Source: Sulfurimonas sp.
GTDB taxonomy: Bacteria; Campylobacterota; Campylobacteria; Campylobacterales; Sulfurimonadaceae
Reading direction: 5' to 3'
NCBI GenBank assembly: GCA_011391635.1
Contig: JAABQD010000023.1
Location: 1 to 47,645 of the forward strand
DNA length: 47,645 nt
The translations under genes were made by a program, and so were the position numbers. Positions 9,926 through 16,986 of this stretch are shown in pieces (the stretch's first letter is position 1; each line of letters begins with the position of its first letter). The notes beneath the pieces are model-generated. The model was not told where the DNA came from. It searched no databases and worked only from the letters and a program-made list of their open reading frames with translations.

Positions 9926-9931
9926 TATAAT
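9926..9931 (+). promoter_or_regulatory. Candidate -10 box for ispDF
   Basis: TGTGTATAAT ends at 9931, an extended -10-like box 32 bases upstream of the start codon. AGGAG at 9953-9957 is five bases before the TTG at 9963 and fixes that unusual start. Confidence 0.55.
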
Positions 9932-9962
9932 TTCGTAACACTTTACTTAAATAGGAGTTTTA

Positions 9963-11084
9963 TTGTCCGATATTACGCTTATTTTACTAGCTGCTGGTAG
10001 TTCTAGCCGATTCGAGCTAGACATAAAAAAACAATGGCTCAGAATTGACCATAGACCTTTGTGGCAAGAAGTAGCGGATAAACTTGAGAGTACGAAACTT
10101 TTTACTAAAGTTATCATCGCTGCTTCTGCTGATGAGATAGAGTATATGAAAAATTACGCTGAGTATCATTTTGTATGTGGTGCAAATACAAGACAAAAAT
10201 CTCTTAAAAATGCCCTCACTGTTGTTGATAGTGAGTTTGTTTTGGTCAGTGATATCGCACGTGCATGCATCACACCTGAGCTTCTTGAATCTCTCCTTGC
10301 CAAAAAAGGTCAAAGTGACTCAATAGTCCCCTATCTAAAAGTACATGACACCATTGTCTATGACACAACAACCATCGACAGAGACAAAGTCAAAAGAGTC
10401 CAAACTCCACAACTCTCACGCACACAAATCCTCAAAAATGCTCTACAAACAGAAGAAGAGTTTACGGATGAGAGTAGTGCCATAGTCGCTTATGGTGGAA
10501 GTAGAGAGTTTATTTTGGGTGAAGAAAACGCACACAAAATCACTTATACAAAAGATTTAAATCAGCTCTCATGCCTCAAAAAACCCTCTTTGGACACGCT
10601 CAGTGGAACAGGAATGGATGTACATGCCTTTGATGAGCAAGGTACAATGTTTCTTGGAGGTGTGCAGATAGAATCTGAGTTTGGCTTCAAAGCTCACAGT
10701 GATGGAGATGTCGCAATTCACGCCCTAATTGACGCTCTCTTGGGAGCTGCTGGTATGGGCGATATCGGGATGATGTTTCCCGATAACGATGCTATTTACA
10801 AAGGTATAGATTCCAAAGAACTTCTCGCAAGAGTTGTTACTAAAATCTACAATTTTGGTTTTGTAATCGTGAATGTTGATGTGACTATTGCCGCACAAAC
10901 ACCAAAGTTAAGTAACTACAAACCTCAAATGAGAACGACAATTGCTAAAATTTTACACATTGACGCAAGTAGAGTCAACATAAAGGCAACAACAACCGAA
11001 AAGCTTGGCTTTATCGGTAGAAGTGAAGGCGTTGGCGTCATAGCAAATGCAAATTTAAAATATTTTGATTGGACACAAATTTGA
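9963..11084 (+). CDS. ispDF: Bifunctional IspD/IspF enzyme of the MEP isoprenoid pathway
   Basis: This 373-residue fusion carries 2-C-methyl-D-erythritol 4-phosphate cytidylyltransferase (residues 1-210) and MEcPP synthase (215-373). IspD shows LLAAGSSSRF with KKQWL, and VQTPQLSRTQI. IspF shows GMDVHAFDEQG, GFKAHSDGDVAIHALIDALLG and MGDIGMMFPD with the metal-binding Asp/His. The fusion is the usual form in Campylobacterota. Translation begins at TTG with a strong AGGAG. Its TGA overlaps the TTG of the following regulator gene, and the order ispDF-regulator-sat-pgpA equals Cj1607-Cj1610 of C. jejuni. Confidence 0.95.
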   Translation: MSDITLILLAAGSSSRFELDIKKQWLRIDHRPLWQEVADKLESTKLFTKVIIAASADEIEYMKNYAEYHFVCGANTRQKSLKNALTVVDSEFVLVSDIARACITPELLESLLAKKGQSDSIVPYLKVHDTIVYDTTTIDRDKVKRVQTPQLSRTQILKNALQTEEEFTDESSAIVAYGGSREFILGEENAHKITYTKDLNQLSCLKKPSLDTLSGTGMDVHAFDEQGTMFLGGVQIESEFGFKAHSDGDVAIHALIDALLGAAGMGDIGMMFPDNDAIYKGIDSKELLARVVTKIYNFGFVIVNVDVTIAAQTPKLSNYKPQMRTTIAKILHIDASRVNIKATTTEKLGFIGRSEGVGVIANANLKYFDWTQI

Positions 11085-11968
11085 AAATACTAATTATAGA
11101 AAACGAAGTTTATTTAGCACAGAGTATTGCCACAAAACTAGGCGAACAAGGTCACACATGTGAGTTATGTACATCCACAAAAGATGCAATTAAAAGTACA
11201 AATTACGATGTAGTTTTGCTCTCAACAAATATCAATGGGCAAGATTTTAATCCCGTTATAGAGACATTTAAAAAATCCATCGTTATTTTGATGGTCTCTT
11301 ATATAAGCAATGACACTGTTTCAAAACCACTCAGTGCAGGAGCAAAAGACTACATTCTCAAACCATTTATGATTGAAGAGTTAATTCGAAAAATAGATCA
11401 CTACCAAGATTACGAAAAAGTAAAAAAGAGAAATGATGCGTATGAGAGCTATTTAACACATAGCTTCGCCTCGATTACCAATGAGTTTAAGCATGAAGAT
11501 ATAGAGCTTCCTGTATTTATCTCATCAAGTTTTCAAAAATATGCGGATGCTTTTGCTTTTGAATACGCTTCTAAAACAAATCAATCCATTCAATTTGTAA
11601 CACTCAATGACCCAAAAGCGATGACAAAAATAGACGCAGCTCCACAAAACTGTATCATCTATATCATAGATTTTCAAATTCTCAAAAAACCAAATAGAAA
11701 ACCATTTTGTGATTTGATAGCAGATAAACAAGTTATTATAGCTAGTACAGATAAAATCGATGATGTTGCACATAGAGTTTTAGAAATTACAAGCGAAAAT
11801 AATGTCTTTGACCAAGGAGAAATTCTTCCAATCGAGGATTATGTTCGCTTTGTCATCCTTAACTACCAACACAAATTTCCAGATACAGAACTCTCTAAAA
11901 AATTAGGCATAAGCAGAAAAAGTTTATGGGAAAAACGAAAAAAATATGACATCATCAAGAAAAAATAA
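11081..11968 (+). CDS. Atypical orphan response regulator, HP1021 family
   Basis: About 295 residues. The receiver-like N-terminal domain begins MKILIIENEVYLAQSIA, but the usual phospho-acceptor Asp is replaced: the strand reads YDVVLLSTNINGQDF, with Ser where Asp is expected. AKDYILKPF retains the conserved Lys-Pro. A helix-turn-helix near the C-terminus (FPDTELSKKLGISRKSLWEKR) would bind DNA. This matches HP1021 of Helicobacter pylori and Cj1608, phosphorylation-independent regulators known to bind oriC and respond to redox state. Position directly after ispDF supports the call. The TTG at 11081 overlaps the ispDF stop; an upstream in-frame TTG at 11069 is a possible alternative. It overlaps sat by 23 bases. 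Confidence 0.88.
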   Translation: MKILIIENEVYLAQSIATKLGEQGHTCELCTSTKDAIKSTNYDVVLLSTNINGQDFNPVIETFKKSIVILMVSYISNDTVSKPLSAGAKDYILKPFMIEELIRKIDHYQDYEKVKKRNDAYESYLTHSFASITNEFKHEDIELPVFISSSFQKYADAFAFEYASKTNQSIQFVTLNDPKAMTKIDAAPQNCIIYIIDFQILKKPNRKPFCDLIADKQVIIASTDKIDDVAHRVLEITSENNVFDQGEILPIEDYVRFVILNYQHKFPDTELSKKLGISRKSLWEKRKKYDIIKKK

Positions 11969-13136
11969 AACTCTTTTCATAGATAAAGAGGCGGCCTCAG
12001 CACTCGAGTTGGTCAAAGATGGACTGTTGTTTCCCGTTACAGGACTCATGGGAGAAAAACAGAGTAAGGAAGTTTTAGAATCAGGACTTATCAATGGTCA
12101 AACTTTTCCTTTCCCTTTTATTCTTGCACCTTCAGGAAAAACAAATGAAGAGGTTCTCAAATCACTCAAAAAAGGTGAAGAGATAACCATCCTTTGTGAA
12201 AAGATGCCTTTTGCAACACTCATCGTCGATGAAGTTTTCAAAATCAATGCCAAAGATAGAACAAAACAGATTTATGGAACGCATGATGAGACACACCCCG
12301 GAGTCATCGCAACTACAAAGAGACTTGGTTCCTATGCCATCAGCGGAGAATATACACTCCTCAATGGCTCTTCTAACAAAAATAAAGAGCGTATTGCTGA
12401 GTTCAAAAATATCATCCATGCAAAACATACAAGCTCTCTTTTTATGGCTGCCAATCCACTTCACCGTGCACATGAGCGTCTGATTAGACAAACTTTAGAT
12501 ACCACTGATTTACTTGTTATATTCTTACTCAAGCCTTACAATAGCGGTAACTTAGACTATGAAATTCGCAAAGAAGCTCTTGATTTTTTCATAACCAACT
12601 TCTTGCCAAAAAATCGTGTTGTTGTTATTCCTCTCATCAATAGTTATATTTTTGCAGGATACAATGAAATTATTATCGATGCTATTGTTGCGAAAAATTA
12701 TGGATGCGATAGGCTTACAATTGGACGCAATCATGCTGGTCTTGGTATGTTTTATGATTGTAACTCCAACAAATCTATTATCGACAAAGTAATAGGCATC
12801 CACATAGAGATACAAATCGCAAGTGAGTATGTTTACTGCGATCAATGTACAACTTTAGTGAGTAAAAACACTTGTCCTCATGGACAGCACCATCAAATTT
12901 CATATCATGCCGACTCTATTTTAGAACTTTTGGAAATGGGGATTTTACCACCAGCTGTTTTGATGCGAAAAGAGATTTCAGCCTTTGTACTCTCAAAACT
13001 TTTTCCTAACAGATTCAAAAATATTGATAAACTTTATTACGACCTTCTACCAGTAGAGGGACTTATCGAAGAGCATACAGAAAAAGATTTTTATTTAGAG
13101 CTAATGAAACTCTACCAAACAACTTCTCTTACTTAG
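11946..13136 (+). CDS. sat: Sulfate adenylyltransferase (ATP sulfurylase)
   Basis: A 396-residue homo-oligomeric-type ATP sulfurylase that interconverts sulfate + ATP and APS + PPi. It shows the nucleotide-binding HxxH in MAANPLHRAHERL (near residue 160), GRNHAG near 262, and a cysteine/histidine cluster (CDQC, then CPHGQHH near 300-315) like the zinc site of several bacterial enzymes. N-terminal PUA-like domain precedes. In this phylum it may assimilate sulfate or, in sulfur oxidisers, run in reverse; no APS reductase is in the window to decide. The start overlaps the preceding regulator gene. Confidence 0.92.
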   Translation: MTSSRKNKTLFIDKEAASALELVKDGLLFPVTGLMGEKQSKEVLESGLINGQTFPFPFILAPSGKTNEEVLKSLKKGEEITILCEKMPFATLIVDEVFKINAKDRTKQIYGTHDETHPGVIATTKRLGSYAISGEYTLLNGSSNKNKERIAEFKNIIHAKHTSSLFMAANPLHRAHERLIRQTLDTTDLLVIFLLKPYNSGNLDYEIRKEALDFFITNFLPKNRVVVIPLINSYIFAGYNEIIIDAIVAKNYGCDRLTIGRNHAGLGMFYDCNSNKSIIDKVIGIHIEIQIASEYVYCDQCTTLVSKNTCPHGQHHQISYHADSILELLEMGILPPAVLMRKEISAFVLSKLFPNRFKNIDKLYYDLLPVEGLIEEHTEKDFYLELMKLYQTTSLT

Positions 13137-13143
13137 GATTTCT

Positions 13144-13647
13144 ATGAACTGGTTTTTTATCACACTTGGTTACAGTGGACTCGCTCCAAAAGCTCCGGGG
13201 ACTGCTGGGAGTGTTGTAGCTCTTTTTCTTGGCATGTGGATTCTTATTGCATTTGATGCACAGACTCTTTTTCTTGCTTCGCTTTTGGTGAGCGTTATCG
13301 CTATCAAATCTATCAACAAATATGAAGAACAAAGCGGTATCCACGACGACAAACGCATTGTGATAGACGAACTCGCTGGAATGTGGTTTGCCCTGAGTGT
13401 TGCTCCTGCTATCACGATTAGCTTCAGTGAACTTGGCATGTGGGAAAATGGATTTTTAGTTCAAAGCATTTTGTCTTTTGTGCTTTTTCGCTATTTTGAT
13501 ATCACAAAACCATCTATTATCGGAAGAATCGATAGAGAAATGCAAGGTGGTTTAGGTGTCGTTGGCGATGATGTTTTGGCTGGATTTGTCGCTGGAATCA
13601 TGAGTGCGGTTCTCTGGCAAGGGGTTGTCGCACTTCAAGGATTGTAA
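13144..13647 (+). CDS. pgpA: Phosphatidylglycerophosphatase A
   Basis: A 167-residue membrane protein that dephosphorylates phosphatidylglycerol phosphate. Family signatures are GLAPKAPGTAGSVVAL near the N-terminus, DDKRIVIDELAGMW near 75-88 and the end motif GGLGVVGDDVLAGFVAGI. Three to four hydrophobic segments are visible. It starts seven bases after sat. Two uptake-like motifs lie in it, both read as Leu-Gly-Met-Trp. Confidence 0.92.
   Translation: MNWFFITLGYSGLAPKAPGTAGSVVALFLGMWILIAFDAQTLFLASLLVSVIAIKSINKYEEQSGIHDDKRIVIDELAGMWFALSVAPAITISFSELGMWENGFLVQSILSFVLFRYFDITKPSIIGRIDREMQGGLGVVGDDVLAGFVAGIMSAVLWQGVVALQGL
13229..13239 (+). repeat. Dispersed uptake-like motif, first copy in pgpA
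   Basis: TTGGCATGTGG followed by AT, in frame as Leu-Gly-Met-Trp inside a membrane helix of PgpA. Confidence 0.8.
13433..13443 (+). repeat. Dispersed uptake-like motif, second copy in pgpA
   Basis: TTGGCATGTGG followed by GAA, again read as Leu-Gly-Met-Trp, 204 bases after the first copy and in the same frame. Confidence 0.8.
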
Positions 13648-13648
13648 C

Positions 13649-13849
13649 ATGGGCTGGACATGCCAACATGATTTCAAAGGCAAGTGCAAACTCCTAAGCA
13701 AACCCTGCCTCCCCGGTATAAAAGGGTGTATTCTAAACAAAAGTGAGTACACCTTCAGTACAGGAAACTACGAAGAGGACAAAAGAAAAGAGCAAGACAA
13801 ATCTCAAGAGCAAGAGATTGATTTTGCAGCTTTGGCGAGAAGTAACTAA
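13649..13849 (+). CDS. Small cysteine-rich hypothetical protein
   Basis: A 66-residue protein beginning MGWTCQHDFKGKC, with Cys at 5, 13, 20 and 28 (C-x7-C-x6-C-x7-C, the last in GIKGC), then a charged tail (EEDKRKEQDKSQEQE) and DFAALARSN. The spacing suggests a small metal or Fe-S binding site. I do not recognise a named family, although proteins of this shape occur in Campylobacterota. AAGG lies eight bases before the ATG, and the ATG is one base past the pgpA stop, so the gene is translationally close to pgpA. An in-frame upstream ATG inside pgpA is less likely. It is convergent with the 13859-14365 gene. Confidence 0.7.
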   Translation: MGWTCQHDFKGKCKLLSKPCLPGIKGCILNKSEYTFSTGNYEEDKRKEQDKSQEQEIDFAALARSN

Positions 13850-13858
13850 GCTCAGATT

Positions 13859-14365
13859 TTAAATTGCCAATGGGTCGCTTGTTGGTTCTATCTCTTCAAA
13901 ATCTTCTACAATTTGTTGGAGCATTTTTATCGTTTTTTGTGCTTTTTTTATGTTTTCATCAAAGATGACTTTGGATGCTGGGAAAGCTTCACTTAGTTCC
14001 TGATAGATTAAAACTCGCCCGTTTATATGCTTGTTGATTTCACCAAAAGCATTTTCCAAATACTCTTTTTTGGTTGTGTGTCTAAACAAGGCACGAACCA
14101 TTTTGAGTCGCTCTTTGATAGGAAGCGATTCATCTATCGCTTCAGCGATTCTTTTTATATCCAGCCTAGAGAGGTAAACTCCGCTATGTGCTGGTGCTAA
14201 AAGTTTGGTTGTCAGTGCATCTACAAATTGAGGTACAGGCTCTGCATCCTCTTTGTCTATTGCTTCTGAATTTCCATTTTCTGCACTTTCCCCATTGAGC
14301 GTACACCCTTCATTTACAAACTTATCAAACTCAATTCTTAAATCTTTCAAATCTTCACTATTCAT
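13859..14365 (-). CDS. Hypothetical protein, last gene of the TorD/ferredoxin cluster
   Basis: A 168-residue, acidic, probably all-helical protein without signal peptide or membrane segment. The first 50 residues look disordered (NGESAENGNSEAIDKEDAE). The rest is helical, with LSRLDIKRIAEAID and IKERLKMVRALFRH, ending in an acidic coiled-coil-like stretch (KAQKTIKMLQQIVEDFEEIE). No domain recognised. It starts one base after the AroE-like gene on the same strand, so it belongs to that operon and may be a chaperone or assembly factor; that is inference from context. Confidence 0.75.
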   Translation of the reverse strand: MNSEDLKDLRIEFDKFVNEGCTLNGESAENGNSEAIDKEDAEPVPQFVDALTTKLLAPAHSGVYLSRLDIKRIAEAIDESLPIKERLKMVRALFRHTTKKEYLENAFGEINKHINGRVLIYQELSEAFPASKVIFDENIKKAQKTIKMLQQIVEDFEEIEPTSDPLAI

Positions 14366-14366
14366 T

Positions 14367-15128
14367 TTATTGTCCTTTTACTGTTTTATATGCTTTATCT
14401 GCTAATTTTTCAATCATATCATCGTAGCCTCTATAGTTTGCTCCAAGCTCTTTGGCTCTTGATTTGAGCGGTGAAAACTCTTTGGAATTTTTCATATCAA
14501 AATTGTACAGAGGAAGTTTTGCGATGCCCTCGAGATCGCTCATATCTGAAAAATCAAGGAGAGCATCAAACCCTGATAAATCGACCTCAAGACCCTTTGC
14601 CAAACGATTCAAATCTGCATCTTTTAGCTCCACTTCTTGGCAAAATTGCATCAATTCTTCGAGACTCTCATCAAAATAGCTCACACTAAATCCACATGCC
14701 AAGAATGAAAAAACTTTGGCATGTGGAGTTGTTCCTATCATCGCAATTTTAGAACATCGCAAATCTTTGAGCTCTTCGAGCAACACTCGCATTCCAAAGA
14801 GTTCTCCACGGAGTTTTTCGCCCTCACGAAAGACGATATCGCACATGCCACTGCGTTTTACCAGAGCAGAAGCTTCATCAAGAATTTCTACAGCGTTATA
14901 CGCATATTCATTGGAAATAATCGCACCATTCAGTTGTGATTTTTTCATATTTGAGAGAGTAAAATAAAAATCATCCTCGCGAATATTCATCGGAATCATC
15001 ATAGCGTTATCGCCATGGGATTTAAAAATTTTATTCAAAACTGCACTCATATGACTTGCACCAGCATGTTCGCCTATAAAACCGTAGAGTTTTGTCTCTT
15101 TGGATATCTCATTGGCATTGTTCATCAT
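14367..15128 (-). CDS. AroE (shikimate dehydrogenase)-like protein lacking the catalytic lysine
   Basis: About 253 residues. The N-terminus (KLYGFIGEHAGASHMSAVLNKIF) and LNGAIISNEYAYNAVEIL resemble the start of shikimate dehydrogenase, but the catalytic Lys of the usual TVPFK/TIPYK motif is missing (SNEYAYN). A Rossmann-like centre follows (CSKIAMIGTTPHAKVFSFLACGF). It is therefore probably a paralogue with another job. It overlaps the upstream ferredoxin gene by four bases (ATGA) if the ATG at 15128 is used; ATG at 15125 or TTG at 15143 are alternatives. The neighbours (TorD-like chaperone, polyferredoxin) tie it to redox-enzyme maturation. It contains an inverted pair of uptake-like motifs. 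Resemblance to AroE is weak and by eye. Confidence 0.6.
   Translation of the reverse strand: MMNNANEISKETKLYGFIGEHAGASHMSAVLNKIFKSHGDNAMMIPMNIREDDFYFTLSNMKKSQLNGAIISNEYAYNAVEILDEASALVKRSGMCDIVFREGEKLRGELFGMRVLLEELKDLRCSKIAMIGTTPHAKVFSFLACGFSVSYFDESLEELMQFCQEVELKDADLNRLAKGLEVDLSGFDALLDFSDMSDLEGIAKLPLYNFDMKNSKEFSPLKSRAKELGANYRGYDDMIEKLADKAYKTVKGQ
14691..14727. repeat. Inverted pair of uptake-like motifs inside the AroE-like gene
   Basis: TCCACATGCCAA (14691-14702) and TTGGCATGTGGA (14716-14727) form a 12-bp stem with a 13-base loop within coding sequence. On the coding strand the copies read as Thr-Pro-His-Ala-Lys and Leu-Ala-Cys-Gly. Confidence 0.8.
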
Positions 15129-16225
15129 TCCTTTATCCCCCAAAGCTCTCTGGCTTCTTCCTCTTCTGCTTTACATCTATAACAGAGTGATTCGCCCGAA
15201 TTTGTACTGAAAATCACCCCGCACTCATTGCATCTTTTGACATTGAATGTTACCAAATTTTGCACTTTTGGCTCAAAAAACTCTTTGATATTGTACGACG
15301 CAGAGAGTGTAATCGCATTTGGCACACACGCATCATGACAAATATTGCATTTGATACATAAAAAAGGGTCAAAATCTATCTTGGAGTTTTTGACATCTGA
15401 GCTCAAAGCACCTGTTGGACAGACGCGATAGCAGATTTGACACGCTGTACAACTCTCTTTATCCATCAATTTTTGGGAAGTAAATGAGACTTCATTTGCC
15501 TCCACCACATGAAAAACCGAAGGCTTTTGTACTCTTTTGATTGCTGTAAAAAAGAGTTTTCGTTTGTGAGGTATTCTCTTTTGTTTGAGCAGTGCGATAT
15601 CTGCTTTTTGCAGGGAATGCTCGATTAACTCATCGGTCGCTTTTTTTATCTCTTTTTCAAAATCATTTCTCGTTTTTGCAATTCCAGCAAGATTCAAAGA
15701 GCGAAAAAAGTCTCTTCTGTTGCTCTCCTCTGGTTGGCTTTCATCTTTATAGCAAAGGTTCTCTAGTCTCACTATCGCCTTATTTTCCATTGCTTCTAGC
15801 AAATACGAAGCCTCTTCATGGTTGCGTAGGATTTGGGCTTGGCATGTGGAAGCGATTTCGCACTCCGCACAGTACCCCATATCAAAAACTATCTCTTTTT
15901 TGAGTACCGCTAAAGAGATGAGATGCTCTACACTCAAAGCCACGATACAAGGAACATTTTTACGACAGGAGATGATATTTTGCGTATCTTCTATAAAATC
16001 AAAAAAGAAATCCGTAGCCTTAAAATCATCCAAAGAGAGGGCTTCATTTGGGCAAATTGCATCACACGCTCCACACCCTACACATGCCGAAAAATTAATA
16101 GCTGGAAGAGGATTTGCACCTACGACTATCGCTGCAGTTGGGCAGATGATTTCGCATTTATTACATGCACTCTCTTTGCTCAAGGAGCGAACACATAGTC
16201 CTACACTCAGTTGGATAAGTGACAT
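15125..16225 (-). CDS. Multi-cluster 4Fe-4S ferredoxin-type protein
   Basis: A 366-residue cytoplasmic protein with several cysteine sets: CVRSLSKESACNKCEIICP near residue 11; CVGCGACDAICP near 47-58; CAECEIASTC near 118; CTACQICYRVCP near 258; CIKCNICHDACVP near 290; and a C-terminal zinc-ribbon-like CNECG...CYRC. This suggests about four [4Fe-4S] clusters that pass electrons. It lies three bases after the TorD-like gene and overlaps the AroE-like gene, in an operon resembling accessory genes of formate dehydrogenase or other molybdoenzymes in Campylobacterota. Partner enzyme not in the window. One uptake-like motif encodes Ser-Thr-Cys-Gln, so it helps supply one cysteine. Confidence 0.85.
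   Translation of the reverse strand: MSLIQLSVGLCVRSLSKESACNKCEIICPTAAIVVGANPLPAINFSACVGCGACDAICPNEALSLDDFKATDFFFDFIEDTQNIISCRKNVPCIVALSVEHLISLAVLKKEIVFDMGYCAECEIASTCQAQILRNHEEASYLLEAMENKAIVRLENLCYKDESQPEESNRRDFFRSLNLAGIAKTRNDFEKEIKKATDELIEHSLQKADIALLKQKRIPHKRKLFFTAIKRVQKPSVFHVVEANEVSFTSQKLMDKESCTACQICYRVCPTGALSSDVKNSKIDFDPFLCIKCNICHDACVPNAITLSASYNIKEFFEPKVQNLVTFNVKRCNECGVIFSTNSGESLCYRCKAEEEEARELWGIKE
15839..15851 (+). repeat. Dispersed uptake-like motif, copy in the ferredoxin gene
   Basis: Perfect TTGGCATGTGGAA, antisense to the gene, encoding Ser-Thr-Cys-Gln of the protein. Confidence 0.85.
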
Positions 16226-16227
16226 AT

Positions 16228-16848
16228 TTAGAAGTTCAACTCTTTAGTCAGATACTCATTATCACTCAAAATAAACTCCAACGCCATATCTGCTGCATCA
16301 TAGTACAGAGGTGTTCTTGCTTCGTATTTCATATTGATAAGATACATCGGTGCCCATTGAAGAAGGTGTTTATTTAAAAACTGATGTTGCACCTCTTGGA
16401 GTTCTTTAACAACTTCCATCGCTCCATCTGCGAGTGCTTTTTTTTCTGCATCACAGAGATGGTGCATAAACTCCAACTCTATCCCGATATGATCCGAAGA
16501 GACCGTGCGAGAAGCCTCATAATCGACCATAAAATCATAGGCACTGTACATATCCGTCACAGGATTTGCTCCACCTGTCTCAATCTTCTGGTCTTCGCGT
16601 GTATAAAAAGTTTCATAAGGGATAAGGTGCAAAATAGAGAGATTTACATAATCAGGGTTAAAATACTCATCCAAAAGTGTCTCCTCTTGGACTTCACTCA
16701 ACTCTTTCCAATCTCTCAAAGTTGGAAAAAAATCTAAAATATTTGCATCTTCTTTGATAATTTTGAGTGTTTTTAAGTCCAACTCTTGGAGAAGAACGCG
16801 TGATAATAATCCGTAAATATTTGCTCTTGCTTGGGTTTGTTGCAACAT
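16228..16848 (-). CDS. TorD/DmsD-family molybdoenzyme chaperone
   Basis: About 206 residues and all-helical, starting MLQQTQARANIYGLLSRVL, typical of TorD-like cytoplasmic chaperones that hold Tat-exported molybdoenzymes during cofactor insertion. The family core E-x-F-Y with an acidic flank is seen in HLIPYETFYTRED, followed by TDMYSAYDF and HIGIELEFMHHLCDAEK. The ATG at 16848 has AGAGG about eight bases upstream; an in-frame ATG at 16944 would run into the terminator palindrome and is rejected. It is first in the four-gene cluster down to 13859. No Tat substrate lies nearby. Confidence 0.85.
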   Translation of the reverse strand: MLQQTQARANIYGLLSRVLLQELDLKTLKIIKEDANILDFFPTLRDWKELSEVQEETLLDEYFNPDYVNLSILHLIPYETFYTREDQKIETGGANPVTDMYSAYDFMVDYEASRTVSSDHIGIELEFMHHLCDAEKKALADGAMEVVKELQEVQHQFLNKHLLQWAPMYLINMKYEARTPLYYDAADMALEFILSDNEYLTKELNF

Positions 16849-16937
16849 AACTATGCCTCTGTTTTGATAAATAAATTTGTATAAAAAATTTTGAAAGCTG
16901 ATTTTATCGAAAAAGACTGAAAATATCGTAAGAAGAT

Positions 16938-16983
16938 TTTCCACATGCCAAGCTTGGCATGTGGAAATCTTTTTGGCATGTGG
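16938..16983 (-). terminator. 30-bp perfect palindrome of two uptake-like motifs plus a third copy, downstream of gdhA
   Basis: TTTCCACATGCCAAG (16938-16952) abuts CTTGGCATGTGGAAA (16953-16967) as a perfect palindrome. A third copy TTGGCATGTGG ends at 16983, four bases before the gdhA stop codon. It sits exactly where a gdhA terminator is expected, before the TorD-like gene's promoter region. No strong T-run follows on the minus strand. Confidence 0.75.
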
Positions 16984-16986
16984 AAA

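Noticed and set aside
9723..9962. TPP riboswitch upstream of thiC
   Set aside because: Searched by eye on the minus strand; the conserved aptamer blocks (such as CTGAGA) are not visible.
16849..16944. Extended N-terminus of the TorD-like gene
   Set aside because: It would run into the motif palindrome and lacks an RBS; the ATG at 16848 has AGAGG and starts the family helix.
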